From Chlorops oryzae (lineage: Eukaryota > Arthropoda > Insecta > Diptera > Chloropidae): a stretch of 64,000 bases of DNA. Made by a program: the position numbers and the translations under genes. Below the pieces are notes generated by a model. It was not told where the DNA came from. It searched no databases and was given only the letters and a program-made list of their open reading frames with translations. This document shows positions 51,350 to 62,892 of the stretch, one piece after another. The stretch lies in contig CM035808.1 in assembly GCA_020466095.1 (NCBI GenBank), positions 72,471,188 through 72,535,187 on the forward strand. Direction: 5' to 3'. How positions within the stretch are numbered: position 1 is the stretch's first letter; each line of letters opens with the position of its first letter.

Positions 51350-54192
51350 CACCCTGTAAATCTAAACAGCCTATAACTTCCCCGTTCCTTCATACTATAG
51401 TTCCATACAGTCAGAGGCTTAAAACATACCAAGAAAAAAGGCATATAATTTTTAATAAATCGCAAGATCAACCTAGAAAAAAGTCCAAACGCTGTGCTAA
51501 TCGTATTAAAGAATTTTGGAAAAATGTTCGTGCTACACGCAATCAAGTTGAACAAAGTGTTGCTTCTATTCTTAGAAAACCTAGCGATTTGAGGCCTTAT
51601 GCTGAAATCAGAATAAACAATAAAACATATCTAGGGTTGCTAGACAGCGGAGCACAGGTTTCGTGTATTGGCGGAACATTTGCTACAGAAGCCACCAATA
51701 GCTCTCATTTTAAAAAGCATGGTACTTCTGTGCAAACTGCCGATGGTACACAACAAGTTGTCTATGGAATAACTGAATTTGAAGTTAAATTTCGAGAAAA
51801 AACAAATATTATAAAATTTTTTGTAGTTCCCAGTATACGTAACGAAGTTATACTGGGCATCGACTTTTGGAAAAAATTCCAAGTTGCTCCTAGTATAATT
51901 TCTTGTATCGAAGAGAAATCACAGCCAGACGGAAATTCTATTCAATTAGACGAAAAAGATAGAAGCCGCTTAGATAAAGTCATAGAGTTATTTCCATCCT
52001 TTGGAACATTGGGCTTAGGGAAAACACACATTTTAGAACACAAGATAGAACTAGTACCGAATTCACGCGCAGTAAAGCAACGATATTTCCCTATATCTCC
52101 GGCAATTGAGAAAATGGTGCATTCCGAAATCGATGAAATGCTAAAGTTAGGCGTAATAGAAAAGGCTCCCAATAGCCCTTGGTCGAGCCCAGTGGTTTTA
52201 GTGAAAAAAGGAAATAAGGCGAGACTGTGTCTAGATTCCCGCGTGGTGAATAGCATGACGATAAAAGACGCATACCCTTTGCCTCATATCGAAGGCATTC
52301 TAAGCCGACTCCCAAAGGCGTCTTACATATCATCGTTAGATTTACGTAGAGCCTTCTGGCAAATCCCATTGGAAAAAAACTCTCGTGACTATACCTGTTT
52401 CACAGTCCCAAATAGGCCTCTCTATCGGTACTGCGTGATGCCATTCGGGTTGTGCAACGCTCCGCAAGCGCTTTGCCGACTAATGGACCGTGTAATCCCA
52501 GCCGAACTCAAAAATGAAGTTTTTGTCTATCTTGATGACTTACTCATTGTTTCAGAAAATTGTGAAAAGCATTTAAAAGTTCTCACCGAAGTAGCGTTTC
52601 ATTTAAGAGATGCAGGATTAACTATAAATATTCTGAAAAGCAAATTCTGTATCCGAGAAGTGCGCTATTTGGGTTACATTGTTGGCAACGGTACGCTACG
52701 TACTGATCCAGAAAAAATAGCTGCTGTAGAGAATTATCCAAACCCTAAAACTGTAAAGCAATTAAGAAGGTTTCTCGGTATGGCTGGGTGGTACCGCAGA
52801 TTTATTGCAAATTATGCCTCAGTTTCCACACCACTAACAAATCTTTTGAAAAAAAGCAAATCGTTTCAGTGGTCTGACGAAGCTCAGAATGCGTTTGACA
52901 AGCTCAAGAAGAGCTTATCTTCAGCACCAGTTCTAGTTAGTCCAGATTATAAAAAAGAATTCATAATCCAATGTGATGCTAGTAAACAAGGAGTAGGAGC
53001 GGTGTTAGCGCAAATAAATGACGAAGGAGTTGAGGTCCCTATTGCATTTTTCTCGCATAAGCTGAATAAAGCCCAAGCCAATTACAGTGTAACAGAACAA
53101 GAATGCCTTGCGGCAGTTTTAAGTCTCAAGAAATTTCGAGCTTACGTTGAAGGACAGGATTTCAGAATAATAACTGACCATGCTAGCTTGCAGTGGCTGA
53201 TGCGTCAGCCTGATTTATCTGGCAGATTAGCTCGGTGGTCGCTAAAACTACAAGGGTTTAGATTTAAAATTGAACACAGGAAAGGCCTTAATAATGTTGT
53301 CCCTGATACCCTTTCTCGTCAAGATTTTGATGACATTGCCGAACTTGAATGCGTACCAATCATTGACCTTAATTCAGAACACTTCCGCTCTGAAGAATAC
53401 GAAAAATTAAAAGCCAACATCATTAAAAATCAAAGTAGTTTGCCTGATCTACAGATCATTGATGACCTTGTGTATAGACGCACCGAGCATCCAAATGGCG
53501 ATGAAGTCAGAGAAGCTTCCATTTGGAAGTTGTGGATCCCTAGTGCATTAACAGAGTGTTCAATCGAAAATGCTCACTGTCCTGCTAATAAATGTCATGG
53601 AGGAGTAGGAAAAACGCTTGAGAGATTGCGTCAAAATTTATATGGGCCTAACATGGCCGCAGACGTCAAAAAATTTATTAGTAACTGTGACGTATGTCAT
53701 CAGACAAAGGCTACAAACATTAATCTTCGCCCACCCATGAAGATGCAGTACACTGTTCAATTTCCATTCCAAAAGATCTATATAGATTTTCTCGGCCCTT
53801 ATCCAAGGTCCAAAGCAGGAAATATTGGCATTTTAATAATTCTCGACCATTTAACAAAATTCCCACTGTTAAAGGCTGTGAAGAAATTTACTTCGTCCGT
53901 AGTCATAGATTACCTGTCCGACTTTGTGTTTTCAGTTTTCGGTACCCCAGAAATTCTGTTTAGCGATAATGGAAAGCAATTTAAGTCCGTCCAGTTGAAA
54001 AAATTCCTTAGTGATAGAGGAGTGAAACATATTCAAACCGCCTTGTATAGCCCTCAAGCAAATGCAAGCGAACGGGTCAATAGGTCAATTCTATCAGGAA
54101 TTCGAGCTTACATTACTAATGATCAAACTCAATGGGATAGAAATATTTCAAACATTTCAGAAGCGATAAGAAGTTCATATCACCTTGTATAG
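51298..54192 (+). pseudogene. Gypsy Pol (PR-RT-RH-IN), interrupted by 142-bp duplication
   Basis: The pol frame overlaps gag and is open for about 960 residues. In order: aspartic protease (LLDSGAQVSCIGG, catalytic Asp at 51643); RT with PLPHIEGILSRLPKASY, MPFGLCNAPQ and YLDDLLIVSEN (YLDD at 52528); RNase H (IQCDASKQGVGAVL, TDHASL); integrase His2Cys2 finger (His 53575 and 53596, Cys 53686 and 53695); and core Asp 53785, Asp 53965, Glu 54070. Every catalytic residue is present. The frame is broken just after the Glu by a tandem duplication of 54041-54182, 142 bp, not a multiple of three. With the tRNA-Lys-type PBS and long LTR the element fits the Osvaldo/Ulysses branch. Confidence 0.93.
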
Positions 54193-54324
54193 CCCTCAAG
54201 CAAATGCAAGCGAACGGGTCAATAGGTCAATTCTATCAGGAATTCGAGCTTACATTACTAATGATCAAACTCAATGGGATAGAAATATTTCAAACATTTC
54301 AGAAGCGATAAGAAGTTCATATCA
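54041..54324 (+). repeat. 142-bp tandem duplication within integrase
   Basis: 54041-54182 is repeated exactly at 54183-54324, with a CC microhomology at the junction. Element 1 has a single copy (43827 region). Confidence 0.95.
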
Positions 54325-54763
54325 CCAAACAATAGGATGTACGCCCTACTTTGCCCTTTTTGGTCGCTCCATGATTTCGCATGGCAAAGAATATGATCTT
54401 TTAAAAGCTTTGAAATGCTTTGACGGCGAAGATATTCAAAAAGAAGACCACCTGAACATAATTCGTAAAACAATTCAACAAAATATTTCTAATGCTTTTC
54501 AAAAGTCAGCTAAACGCTATAATCTAAGGAGCTCAAACCGCTCATTCAGTGTGGGTGATCTAGTATATCGTAGAAATTTTGTACTCAGCGACGCTACAAA
54601 AAAGTTTAATGCTAAGCTAGCTCCGAAATTCCTAAAAGCTAAAGTTATAGGCCAAAAGGGAAATTCGATTTTTGAATTAGAAGATGAGGGAACAAAAAAA
54701 GGTAAACTTTTATCATCAGAAAGACATACTACTTCGAAAAGTATAAGCTCCAATTCCCGGTAA
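54325..54763 (+). pseudogene. Gypsy Pol C-terminus, out of frame after duplication
   Basis: The end of integrase and the GPY-type tail (FSVGDLVYRR, KVIGQKGNSIF) continue here, open from 54185, and stop at 54763. Identical by eye to 43969-44391 in element 1. No env-like frame follows. Confidence 0.9.
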
Positions 54764-56873
54764 ATACCAATGCCTCTTCTCTACAATTGAACCCCTTTTT
54801 CAAGTTTTTCGGTTGATCTCAAAACTTGTGGTGTACTGGTGTTCAAAGATGACTAAAATATTCTTTCATGACGTCACCAACCAAGTCTAGAGTTTTCTAT
54901 AAAAAAGTTGCTGTGTGTAAATCGCACCAAAGCGAATTGCTAAATACGTTTCAAACTCTGTGGCTATATTCGATCTCGCTCATTCTCCTATTTTCTTTTG
55001 CGCTTGCGAATCTCACCACTGCCTCTCTCCCATGTGTTGCGTGAGCAGCCAAATTCTTAATTCACGAGCACTTCATTTGTGGTGAATTATTGGTGGGACT
55101 AAAAAAGGAGAAGCATTTTGCAAGTAACGAGGAGAGGGTTTTTTTTTGGAACTTCGACCGTCGACCAGCGCAGTTGCATGCTGCCGCTTAAGTTTTTGTA
55201 AAAACTTTTCTGAAAAAAAAAGAGTTTTTTCTTCGACGAAAAGGAAGTGACGACAGACTGAGGATCCCTTTTGGCAGAGAGCGAATAGCCAATTCTTTTG
55301 GGAATTCAAATCACTTGGCATCCTGTCCGGAACGATCGTTTATCCATATTCTGGGACTGCAGTCTGCAAGCTTGGATTCCACGTGACGTCCGCAAGCATT
55401 TATTTGGTTGGATTTTCTTTTGAAATTGTTCGTTTTGGCGTCTTGGGTCATGTGCCACACTGACCTCGTTGATGGTCTAGAAACCTGTTTTAGGATGCGG
55501 CGCTTGGATGTGTCTACTGACATCCTGTCCTGACCGATCGGTTAATCACATTCTGGGACTGCACTCTGCAAGCTTGGATTCCACGTGTCGCCCGCCAGCA
55601 TTTTTTTGTTGGATTTTCTTCTGAAAGCTCTCTTTTTGTGTCCTGTGTCTTGGGTTTAAGTATACGCCGGGTAGTAGTAAGTGTCTGGTTAAAGTCCATC
55701 ATCAGGTAAAACAATCGAAATATAAAGAACTTATTTGTTTTTCCACGTTCTTGTGCACACCAAAATTAAAATTTTCCATAAATCTAGCGCATCGATTGAA
55801 TCCGATTAAAATTCGACATTTGGAAATGACAACTTCACCAACGGTCGTCGCTGTCGCAGCTCCATATGAAGGCCTTCACTCGAGCAGTATCAGCATCCAC
55901 ACCACCGCGTGAAAGTATGTAAGTCATATGGCTAATATGTCTAATAGAAAGAACATTCCGTCAGATTCCTCGATTTTGCTTTGAAAAAAAAAAAAAAAAC
56001 AAACAAAGTATAAAAACTAAAAGAAATTGCACAGTAGTCCATTTTCGTATTTTTTTTTGCTCCATAAATTTTTATTTGTCTGCACGAATGCGTGAGGAAA
56101 AATTTCTTTATAATCGAATCAGTAATATTCTAAAGTAAATCTTTTATTTGAATTTGATTTTTGTGGAATCCGTATATGGATTTTAAAGACGTAATCAGTC
56201 TAACGCACTGCTCGCGAGTTTCCAAATAAATTTTTTTTGGTTTCAATTCTGCATTCGCCTAAAAAGCTTATAGCCGCGCGCGTTTGACCTGATGAGATAA
56301 CTTTAGTCATTGTTGACGTTATATGTATATATAAATATTGTTAGAATTTAAGTTCACACCTATCGATTAGGAAGATATTACGTTTGGGAGGGAGAGAAGT
56401 ATACCCAATATGAAAATAATAGAATTTTGTACTGGAATTGATTCAATTAGTTAGGATGTCTTTGTAAAATAAAAATATGGTCTGAAATTCGAAATGGTCG
56501 TCTTTGATGTCACAAGGGGACTCTAAATTTTATAAAATGAGTCCAAGGTAGGGCAGGGCATGGATGGCTCAAAGAATTAGACGCTATCAAAGATTCGCCG
56601 TGGTTTCGTAATCAATTTTAGTCTCTGGTCTATAACTTAGTAGTTTCTGCTTAATATTTTGGACGCGGATAATTATGCTTTAATTATTTTGTAACCGTGT
56701 GCAAAATTTTCTGTTCGGTTATCATTGCTACTATTCTTTTGTAACTTCTTATGTTGTCACCTACGAGCCCACGAGTCTGCAGCAGCCGGTTACTGCCAGT
56801 GCACACGGGGCGACATAAGAATGTACCTCACACAATTCCATCTTAGTATAAAGGAGCAGTGGAGACCATAACA
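54764..56873 (+). repeat. Gypsy element 2 3' region and LTR (uninterrupted)
   Basis: 2.11 kb from the pol stop to the CA at 56873. Holds the TATA box (about 54898), the uninterrupted BEL target site (55136), the direct repeats (55322 and 55524) and AATAAA. The LTR itself is probably 0.5-2.1 kb of this; TGTTAG at about 56339 pairing with TAACA at 56873 would give a minimal LTR of 535 bp. Confidence 0.8.
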
Positions 56874-57066
56874 AAGTGCCTGACTTTTTTTAAAATCTTG
56901 ACGAAACCAGTTAAAGTGTGTGAGTAAAGGATGTGCATAGAACATCTATGATGCATCAGAAACATCAAAAAAATCCATCATCTCGTGTTCTTTGAAAGCT
57001 TTAACAAAATTGGACTTCTTATCTGTTACGGTCATAATAATATTAGAGTTGTTGAGTCCAAAAGAA
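56874..57066. other. Flank of gypsy element 2, no gene
   Basis: First unique bases after the LTR (AAGTGCC...). No coding feature. Confidence 0.5.
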
Positions 57067-57636
57067 CTATTAATCTCCATAACAACCGTGGATATGTTTT
57101 CTGCAGTGTGAGGTCATGCATTCTTCAGAGAGCTTATGCAACTGATTTATGTTGCATGTTATAAGTTTTCCAATGGCAGGTGTCCCCATGAAACTGAGAT
57201 TGTTTTCCGACCAAATATCAGCCGGTGTGCAAAAATATGTTGCAGACGAAATATACTGATTTACCATGCTATAGAAATGAGCAGTAAATTTTTTCCAACT
57301 CTTTGTGGGCTCATAAATTTATAGCCGGTGTCCTCAAACAAATCGATAAAAAAACTTTTTTTCAACAATTGAAATTGGCAAAGCTAAGTCAACAAGTGCG
57401 TGCAACAGTTTTTCGTCAAACTGTTGCTGAGTTGTCTCAGGACTATGTTCGTAGCTGCGTTGTAAAAGCTGATTTTTTTCGTAGACTAAGTATTGCTTAA
57501 ATTTAAATAGGGTCCGAAGTTCAAATTCACATTTCCCGAGCCCGATTGCATGTAACGCATTTAGCTGTTGTCTAATCCGAATCAAAATTATTCTTTTTAC
57601 TTTAATATTGAAATAAAATATCAGCCCTATTACCAA
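57067..57636 (-). pseudogene. hAT (zBED-like) transposase fragment
   Basis: Minus-strand pieces in order: DEKLLHALVDLALPISIVEK and KKFFYRF (57334-57636), then a frame break and VNQYISSATYFCTPADIWSE with NNLSFMG (57067-57267). The L-V-x-A-LP-S-VE...F plus Y......TAD-W.S.....FMG pattern is the start of the hAT catalytic domain; D of ADIW is a catalytic-region Asp. Later hAT regions and the BED finger are not recognisable. Confidence 0.7.
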
Positions 57637-57959
57637 TTATATTTCTTATTTTGACTTGAGCCTACCTTTTTAATTCAGACTACAGCTCAGCGTTAAATAT
57701 GATTTTTGGAAATAATGCAACATTTTTATCCATTCTCACTCGCATTGATTTATTACCAGATCTTTCTTCCGATTTGCTTTTTCTTGGTTTTTAACATATT
57801 TCGGATCTGCAATTACATCGTCCGCAAAAAAATCTGGCACATGTTCCAATCAATTTTGCGAAACGTTTAACTCCATAATTTTGCACAACAACGATCGAAA
57901 AATTCACACACTTCACGAAAATACTATAACAAATTATCGCTATTCAAGTAGATCCTTGT
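57637..57959. other. No recognisable gene
   Basis: AT-rich sequence upstream (minus strand) of the hAT fragment. No intact BED zinc finger could be read. Confidence 0.4.
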
Positions 57960-58262
57960 TAAATCCTTCTTTTTTCTTCTTCTTCTTGCGTGTTTAACTA
58001 TCCCCATCTATCTCAGGGTCCGCAAAACGCGACCAGTTCCTCCATTTTGTTCTGTCGGTTGCATCATCCGAGGTAAGTCCTACAGCCTCCAAGTCCCAAT
58101 TTATTGTGTCCATCCAGCGCTGTATCGGACGCCCCCGTTTTCTGTAACCTTGAATTTCCAGTGCGTAGTCTTTCTTCGCCAAAGTCTCGTCATTTGCTCT
58201 CAGGACGTGTCCATACCAGCGTATCCTTGCTTCCAGCATTTTCCCAACAGAGGTCTCTCCTA
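57960..58262 (-). pseudogene. RTE-type non-LTR element, 3' end
   Basis: The minus-strand frame encodes LEARIRWYGHVLRANDETLA, GYRKRGRPIQRWMDTINWDL and ATDRTKWRNWSRFADPE, the conserved C-terminal tail of RTE-like polymerases (RWYGHV, RGRP..RW.D, DR..WR). The coding part stops at about 58005, and an (AAG)n-like tail follows at 57990-57965, the short-tandem-repeat end expected for this clade. Everything upstream is truncated, as usual for 5'-truncated LINE insertions. Confidence 0.82.
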
Positions 58263-58489
58263 TTACGGGAATTTTATAACTTTGAGTTTGGACCAAAGGG
58301 TCAAAAATTATAGACATTTTAATTGGACCACCTTTTGTTAAAATAAAAAAAATCGTTTATCGATAATATCTCGATAAGTACATTATAGGATTTTTTTTAT
58401 GGCGATTTTCGTGATCATCGCGGAAAACTACTACAGAAAAAGTTGGGTTTATCAATAGTGCAAAAATTTACTTTCGTTTTGTCGAGCAG
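58263..58489. other. No recognisable gene
   Basis: AT-rich, with TTTATCGATAATATCTCGAT near 58354. No element ends secured. Confidence 0.4.
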
Positions 58490-58682
58490 TGTAATTAATC
58501 AGAGATTTTATTATTTGTGAAATATTGATTATAAATCATTATTTCTCTATAACTAACTGTGTTGCCAATCAAGCCTCGCGGGAAAAAGCCCGAGCCGATG
58601 CGCTTAAAGTGCTGCCCCCTTTTTCCCCGATTTTCGCCGCTGTCAGGGTTTCGGTGCGCAGCGGCAGCGGAAAAAACGGACA
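58490..58682 (-). repeat. BEL LTR remnant (start)
   Basis: On the minus strand the motif GAAAGGCGGGCAGTA is followed at 58682 by TGTCCGTTTTTTCCGC, the same arrangement as at 76-100 on the plus strand. The far LTR end is not identified. Confidence 0.5.
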
Positions 58683-58740
58683 TACTGCCCGCCTTTCGTT
58701 ACGCAACCGAAACTTGAAGGCGTTGCAATGGTGAACCGAC

Positions 58741-59927
58741 GTGTAACACTTTGGCTCTTCTGTCATTAATAGCTCCTCCTGGGTCAAAAGGCAGGATAAT
58801 GGTTGTGCAGCTGGCATATGGTTCACGGGATACGCTGGCTATGGGACCACTCAAGCATCACCCGAACACTGAGCTTTGTACTAGTAGACTGCCACCGACG
58901 TTGATTCGCTTTCCTGATTGCAGTACTCGCGGGAGGATATCGGATCCAATAAATCAACCGATACGTCCTGGTTCTATAAGGCCAGGATCTGCAAGCTCCA
59001 GGGAAGCTAGCTCTTTCGAGGTGAGAATTTTTGCTCTCAATGAGGGCTGCCAATGTGTTAATTTTTGTAGCACGACGGCAGCCACATACTCTTAGAACTC
59101 AGAACGCAGAGAGGCCAATGTAAAAACTCATTTCTTTTTCGATGTTGGTGATTTCTACCCGCCAATATCAGAGAATTTCCGAATTTTTGGCAGTTTCGGA
59201 AGATTGAAAAATTTTTTTATGCTTTCGTGGAGGAATGTGCGCTCAGAGTCTTGATCCAGGAGCACTCTCACAGTAAATCGCTCGGCCTGATGAAAAATAT
59301 GTGCGAGGGTGGTGGGTTGAAGAATTTCAGTATAGCCGTCAGCCATATGCGGGTTTGGTTCTCGTGTGGACGTAGGTGCCGAAGGAGAAAGCATTATCGA
59401 ATTTTATGCGGAGTTGGTCGTCGTCAACGAGCGTACCGCTTGGAATGACGGAGAGAGACATGAACTATTTTCTGATGTAGCAGGTCCGTTCCTTTGCGTC
59501 TGGGAAACGGAGGAGAAGCATCATTCGGTGAGATCAAGGGAGGCGGCCGAAAAATTATAGCACCCCTGTTATGTTGAGTAATAAATCGATGACGATTGTC
59601 GACCGTCATATCTAAAAATTTTGGGCACTGTTGCAGTGCATGATCATATCCACACAGGCGGCTGACGTTCGCCGGCTGCTCCTGAGAATGAAATATGTTC
59701 GTAGGCGGTGACGAAATTTTTAAATTAGGGGCGTAGTATTGCACTCTGGACATTGAATCCGCTGAGGTTTTAAAGAGATCAAGTAGCTCAACAAGATGTG
59801 CCTTGGCTTGGTTATAAGTCCAGCTACACTCTTCTAGAATACCCGACAGATTTGTGTCGTCATCTGCATTGACGACATCGCAAACACAGGCGTCGTCGTA
59901 TGCTGTTCGAAACACACTTATACACAC
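58741..59927 (-). pseudogene. BEL/Pao Gag-protease remnant
   Basis: Minus-strand order: Gag spacer with SWTYNQAKAHLVELLDLFKT (about 59820-59760), a zinc knuckle LCGYDHALQQCPKFLDMTVD, then the protease start VRVLLDQDSERTFLHESIKK (about 59270-59210). Next come pieces of the region after the protease, GSDILPRVLQSGKR and VFG.CLSGPI (about 58950-58850). In the protease the usual DSGS/DQGS is DQDS. Frameshifts are frequent and the RT onward is deleted before the LTR remnant at 58682. Confidence 0.72.
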
Positions 59928-60250
59928 TCAGTCAAGGTCCGTCGTCGCGTCGGCTATCAGACCTGCGATCATTATCATACCTTCTACTTCATTTGCGCAA
60001 ATCCATGAATTCAATGAAAGCGTCGTTGAAAGGGTATAGCACTATAAGCATAGTGATTCTGCCCCGGCAGCCGATTTCAACTTTAGTTGTTTTGCTGTTT
60101 AGGTAAATGCAAAACATTTAATTTTCGGGAAGTTTTTGCTCTCGATCCCCTATAGTCATTCAATATCCTTGAAAAATGTGGTTTTTTAGAGAAAATTTAA
60201 AAAAAATCATATCTCAGACAACTATAAAGACAGAATGATCATTCAAAAGC
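59928..60250. other. No recognisable gene
   Basis: Possible upstream Gag remnant near 59930; otherwise nothing supported. Confidence 0.4.
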
Positions 60251-61138
60251 ATATATGGGTATTTCCATGGTTGCGCACGTGACAGTCGTACGCATTTGAT
60301 GCAAAAAATTTCGATGAAGTATCAATTTTTTCAACTCCTTGTCTCCCTTATCTGACAGTTCCTAAGCTGTAGAATAATTGGTTTAAAATGTGGTGGCCAC
60401 CGAAAGTGCGGTCCAGAGATATTTTCTATTAAATGCTGAGGCGCACGTGACAAAAAAACGGGAGTCGGTTTTTTCTTCATCTACTGCACTGCAAAAATCT
60501 TCCTAAATAATATGAGGTCTTTAGGGAAACTTCATGAACAATGACGAGAAATATTGCAGTTTTCGTGTCAAAACTTTTATTCCAGAAAATTCCTTTTACT
60601 TTTCATTTATTGAGGTATATTATGATACGTTACGTGACATACGTGACGTGACATTTTTTTTCAAAAGGGTTTTTGTCATGAAAATAGGCTTTTATTTTAA
60701 CCTTTTTTCATTTCAATTCATCAATTCTGGTATTATAAATAGAACGGCCAATAATAAATTTTATCAAAAACAATATTTAATTGAGCTTGCGTAATTAGAA
60801 GATAATTATCAACTTATTCGTTAAAGATTTTTTGTTGTTGTTGTTTTGGTTGATTCTTCTGAGTGGAATTATTAAGGATGATAACTTCCATTGATCAGGT
60901 TACTAAAATCGCCCAAATTTCATAGATAAAGCACTTTTAAAGGTAATTTGAAAAATACACATACAACAAAATAAGCCTTTCCCTATGTTTTACAAAAATT
61001 AGGGCTGACTATAACCACCAATCTTCTTAAATAGTGGAATTGAGATGTGTTACTATGATAGTTCATACCCAAAAATTGTTTTAAGGAACTGGGGCATTTT
61101 CATTTCCGGTAGACCTTTCTGTGGAAATGCCCATATAT
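60251..61138. mobile_element. TIR element with TATATGGGCATTTCCA ends
   Basis: Left TATATGGGTATTTCCATGG (60252) and right CTGTGGAAATGCCCATATA (61120-61138) are inverted, with TA on the outer sides. The interior is AT-rich. The frame at 60534-60794 shows no transposase features. One end of the same family is in the spacer of the foldback at 11187. Confidence 0.7.
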
Positions 61139-61224
61139 AGAAAATTACTCAGAAAATATTTTAAAAATATTTTTCAAGTAATTTTGATAAAACCAAACAT
61201 GCTCCCCTGGAATGATATTTTTCC

Positions 61225-61660
61225 ATGTCGGTGAACTTAGCCCCCCATGTTGAAATTTAAAAATTGCAAAACTTGTGCTGAGTTGTGCCCGATGTGTGCT
61301 ATTATGTGCCGCAAAAGAAAAAAAAATCCTTCGTATAGTTTGGATTTTATGGGGAGGTCCTTTTTTCACCGTGAAGTTGGCCCCCCGATTGAAATATTTT
61401 TTTTAAACAAGAAGTGATTTAGGTTGTGCCCAGGATGAGTATTATGTGCCAACTAAGAAAAACTAAATCATTCACACGTGTAGTTTGTTATAAGGACATT
61501 TACATTTTCCCTTAAGAAGTTGGCCCCCCAAGTCCTTTTTTTCGAAAAAAATTTTATTGTGCTGTGCCTTGCGCAGCACGTGGACCGATGTGACGATTTT
61601 GAAAAAACAAAATTCCCAACGGTAGGACTTTTATGAGGAGGTCCTTTGTAGAAAGTGCAT
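61225..61660 (+). repeat. Three diverged tandem units of about 145 bp
   Basis: Each unit begins with GTGAASTTRGCCCCCC-type sequence (about 61229, 61370 and 61515) and contains a TGTGCC.GATG.G..TATTATGTGCC block in units 1 and 2 and an AGGTCCTTT or similar run near its end. Units differ considerably, so the array is old. Confidence 0.65.
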
Positions 61661-62037
61661 TTTCTACCACCATATTTATCATTAGGGCATTTAAATAAAA
61701 AGGCAATATGCTAGAATTCTCCAATATTCTTATTTTAATAAAAAAACCAATTTAAAAATAAGATTAAAATATATATAAACAAAGAATTCGATCTCGCCAA
61801 GAATTAATACGAAAGCTTTTGTGCATTCAAAAGCTTTTGTGTATACGAAAGCTTTTTTACAGCAGTGTTGTTTTATAAAGTAGCAAAGAGTTAAATAAAT
61901 AGTAGTTTTTGTAACAAAAAAGTAGTTATTCGTGAAAAAGTGAGTAAATTTTTTTTGTTATGGCAGCCCTGTAAATTTTGACTTTTCAAGTATTCTGAAA
62001 AATTTGCTTCGGTGGTTTGTTTTGTCTGTTTTTAGTT
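61661..62037. other. No gene; short AAAGCTTTTG repeats
   Basis: GAAAGCTTTTGTG occurs three times at 61810-61858. Nothing else recognised. Confidence 0.45.
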
Positions 62038-62888
62038 TTTATACCCGACACACTCTGTGTCGAGGGTATATTGCGTTTGTGTGGTTGTGTGTAACACCCA
62101 GAACCAGTTGAGATAGACTATACAAAATATATATAGAAATGATCAGCGTCACCAGGAGATTCGATTTAGCCATGTCTGTCTGTCTGTCCGTCTGTTTGTA
62201 TACAGTTTTCTTATCGAAAGAGTTGAGCTATCTTGATGAAATTTGATATGCGTACTCACAGGCACATGAGTAAAAACAAGTTCGAGAATGGACCCGATCG
62301 GACTATTTTTAGGGATACCTCCAGTACTAGGGTCTGTTACGAAAATCACAAAAACTGCTCTTAAATCGAAGTTTTTCAAGATATTCTGATGAAATTTGAT
62401 AGTTGAACATATTTGAAGTCAAGTTATTCAATTTCAAAAAATTGAAAAAGTGGGCGTGGCCGAAGGGCGTTTTTCGAAAATGGCCTCCTACACCCGAAAT
62501 TCAAATGGGAATTCAACGAAATTTGGCAGTTATGCTTCCTTTGTAGCCATAAACATCCTCTCCAAAAATTTTTGATAGGTTCATTATTAAGGGTACCTCC
62601 AGTACTACGTTCTGTCACAAAAATCTCAAAACTGCCCCAAATACGAATTTTTTGAGATATTCCACTGAAACTTGGAATTTTAGCGTATATTAAGGCCTCC
62701 GATAAGAGCAAAAAAATTGAAAATGTGGGCGTGGCAAAAGGACAGTTTTCATAAAGAAATTTAACAAAAGTCGGTATAGGGGGCCCCTTATGGCCTTAAC
62801 ACCTCTTCATATTAAAAATTATTTGAACATGTGTGTCTGTGTCGGGTATTCTATTGTCAGGCTCGCCTGACTATAACACCCTTACTTG
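62038..62888 (+). mobile_element. mini-me/DINE-like repeat, family A (full length)
   Basis: Begins TATACCCGACACACTCTGTG with its stem partner GTCGAGGGTATA. Has a GTCTGTCTGTCCGTCTG microsatellite at about 62176, and ends with the hairpin GTCAGGCTCGCCTGAC (62856-62871) followed by CCCTTACTTG. A 5' TATACCC stem, GTCY run and 3' hairpin plus CTTAC ending are the architecture of dipteran mini-me/DINE-1-like elements. Confidence 0.75.
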
Positions 62889-62892
62889 TTTG

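Noticed and set aside
61145..61660. Possible CRISPR-like repeat array
   Set aside because: Units are long, diverged and lack constant short repeats with unique spacers, and the organism is eukaryotic.
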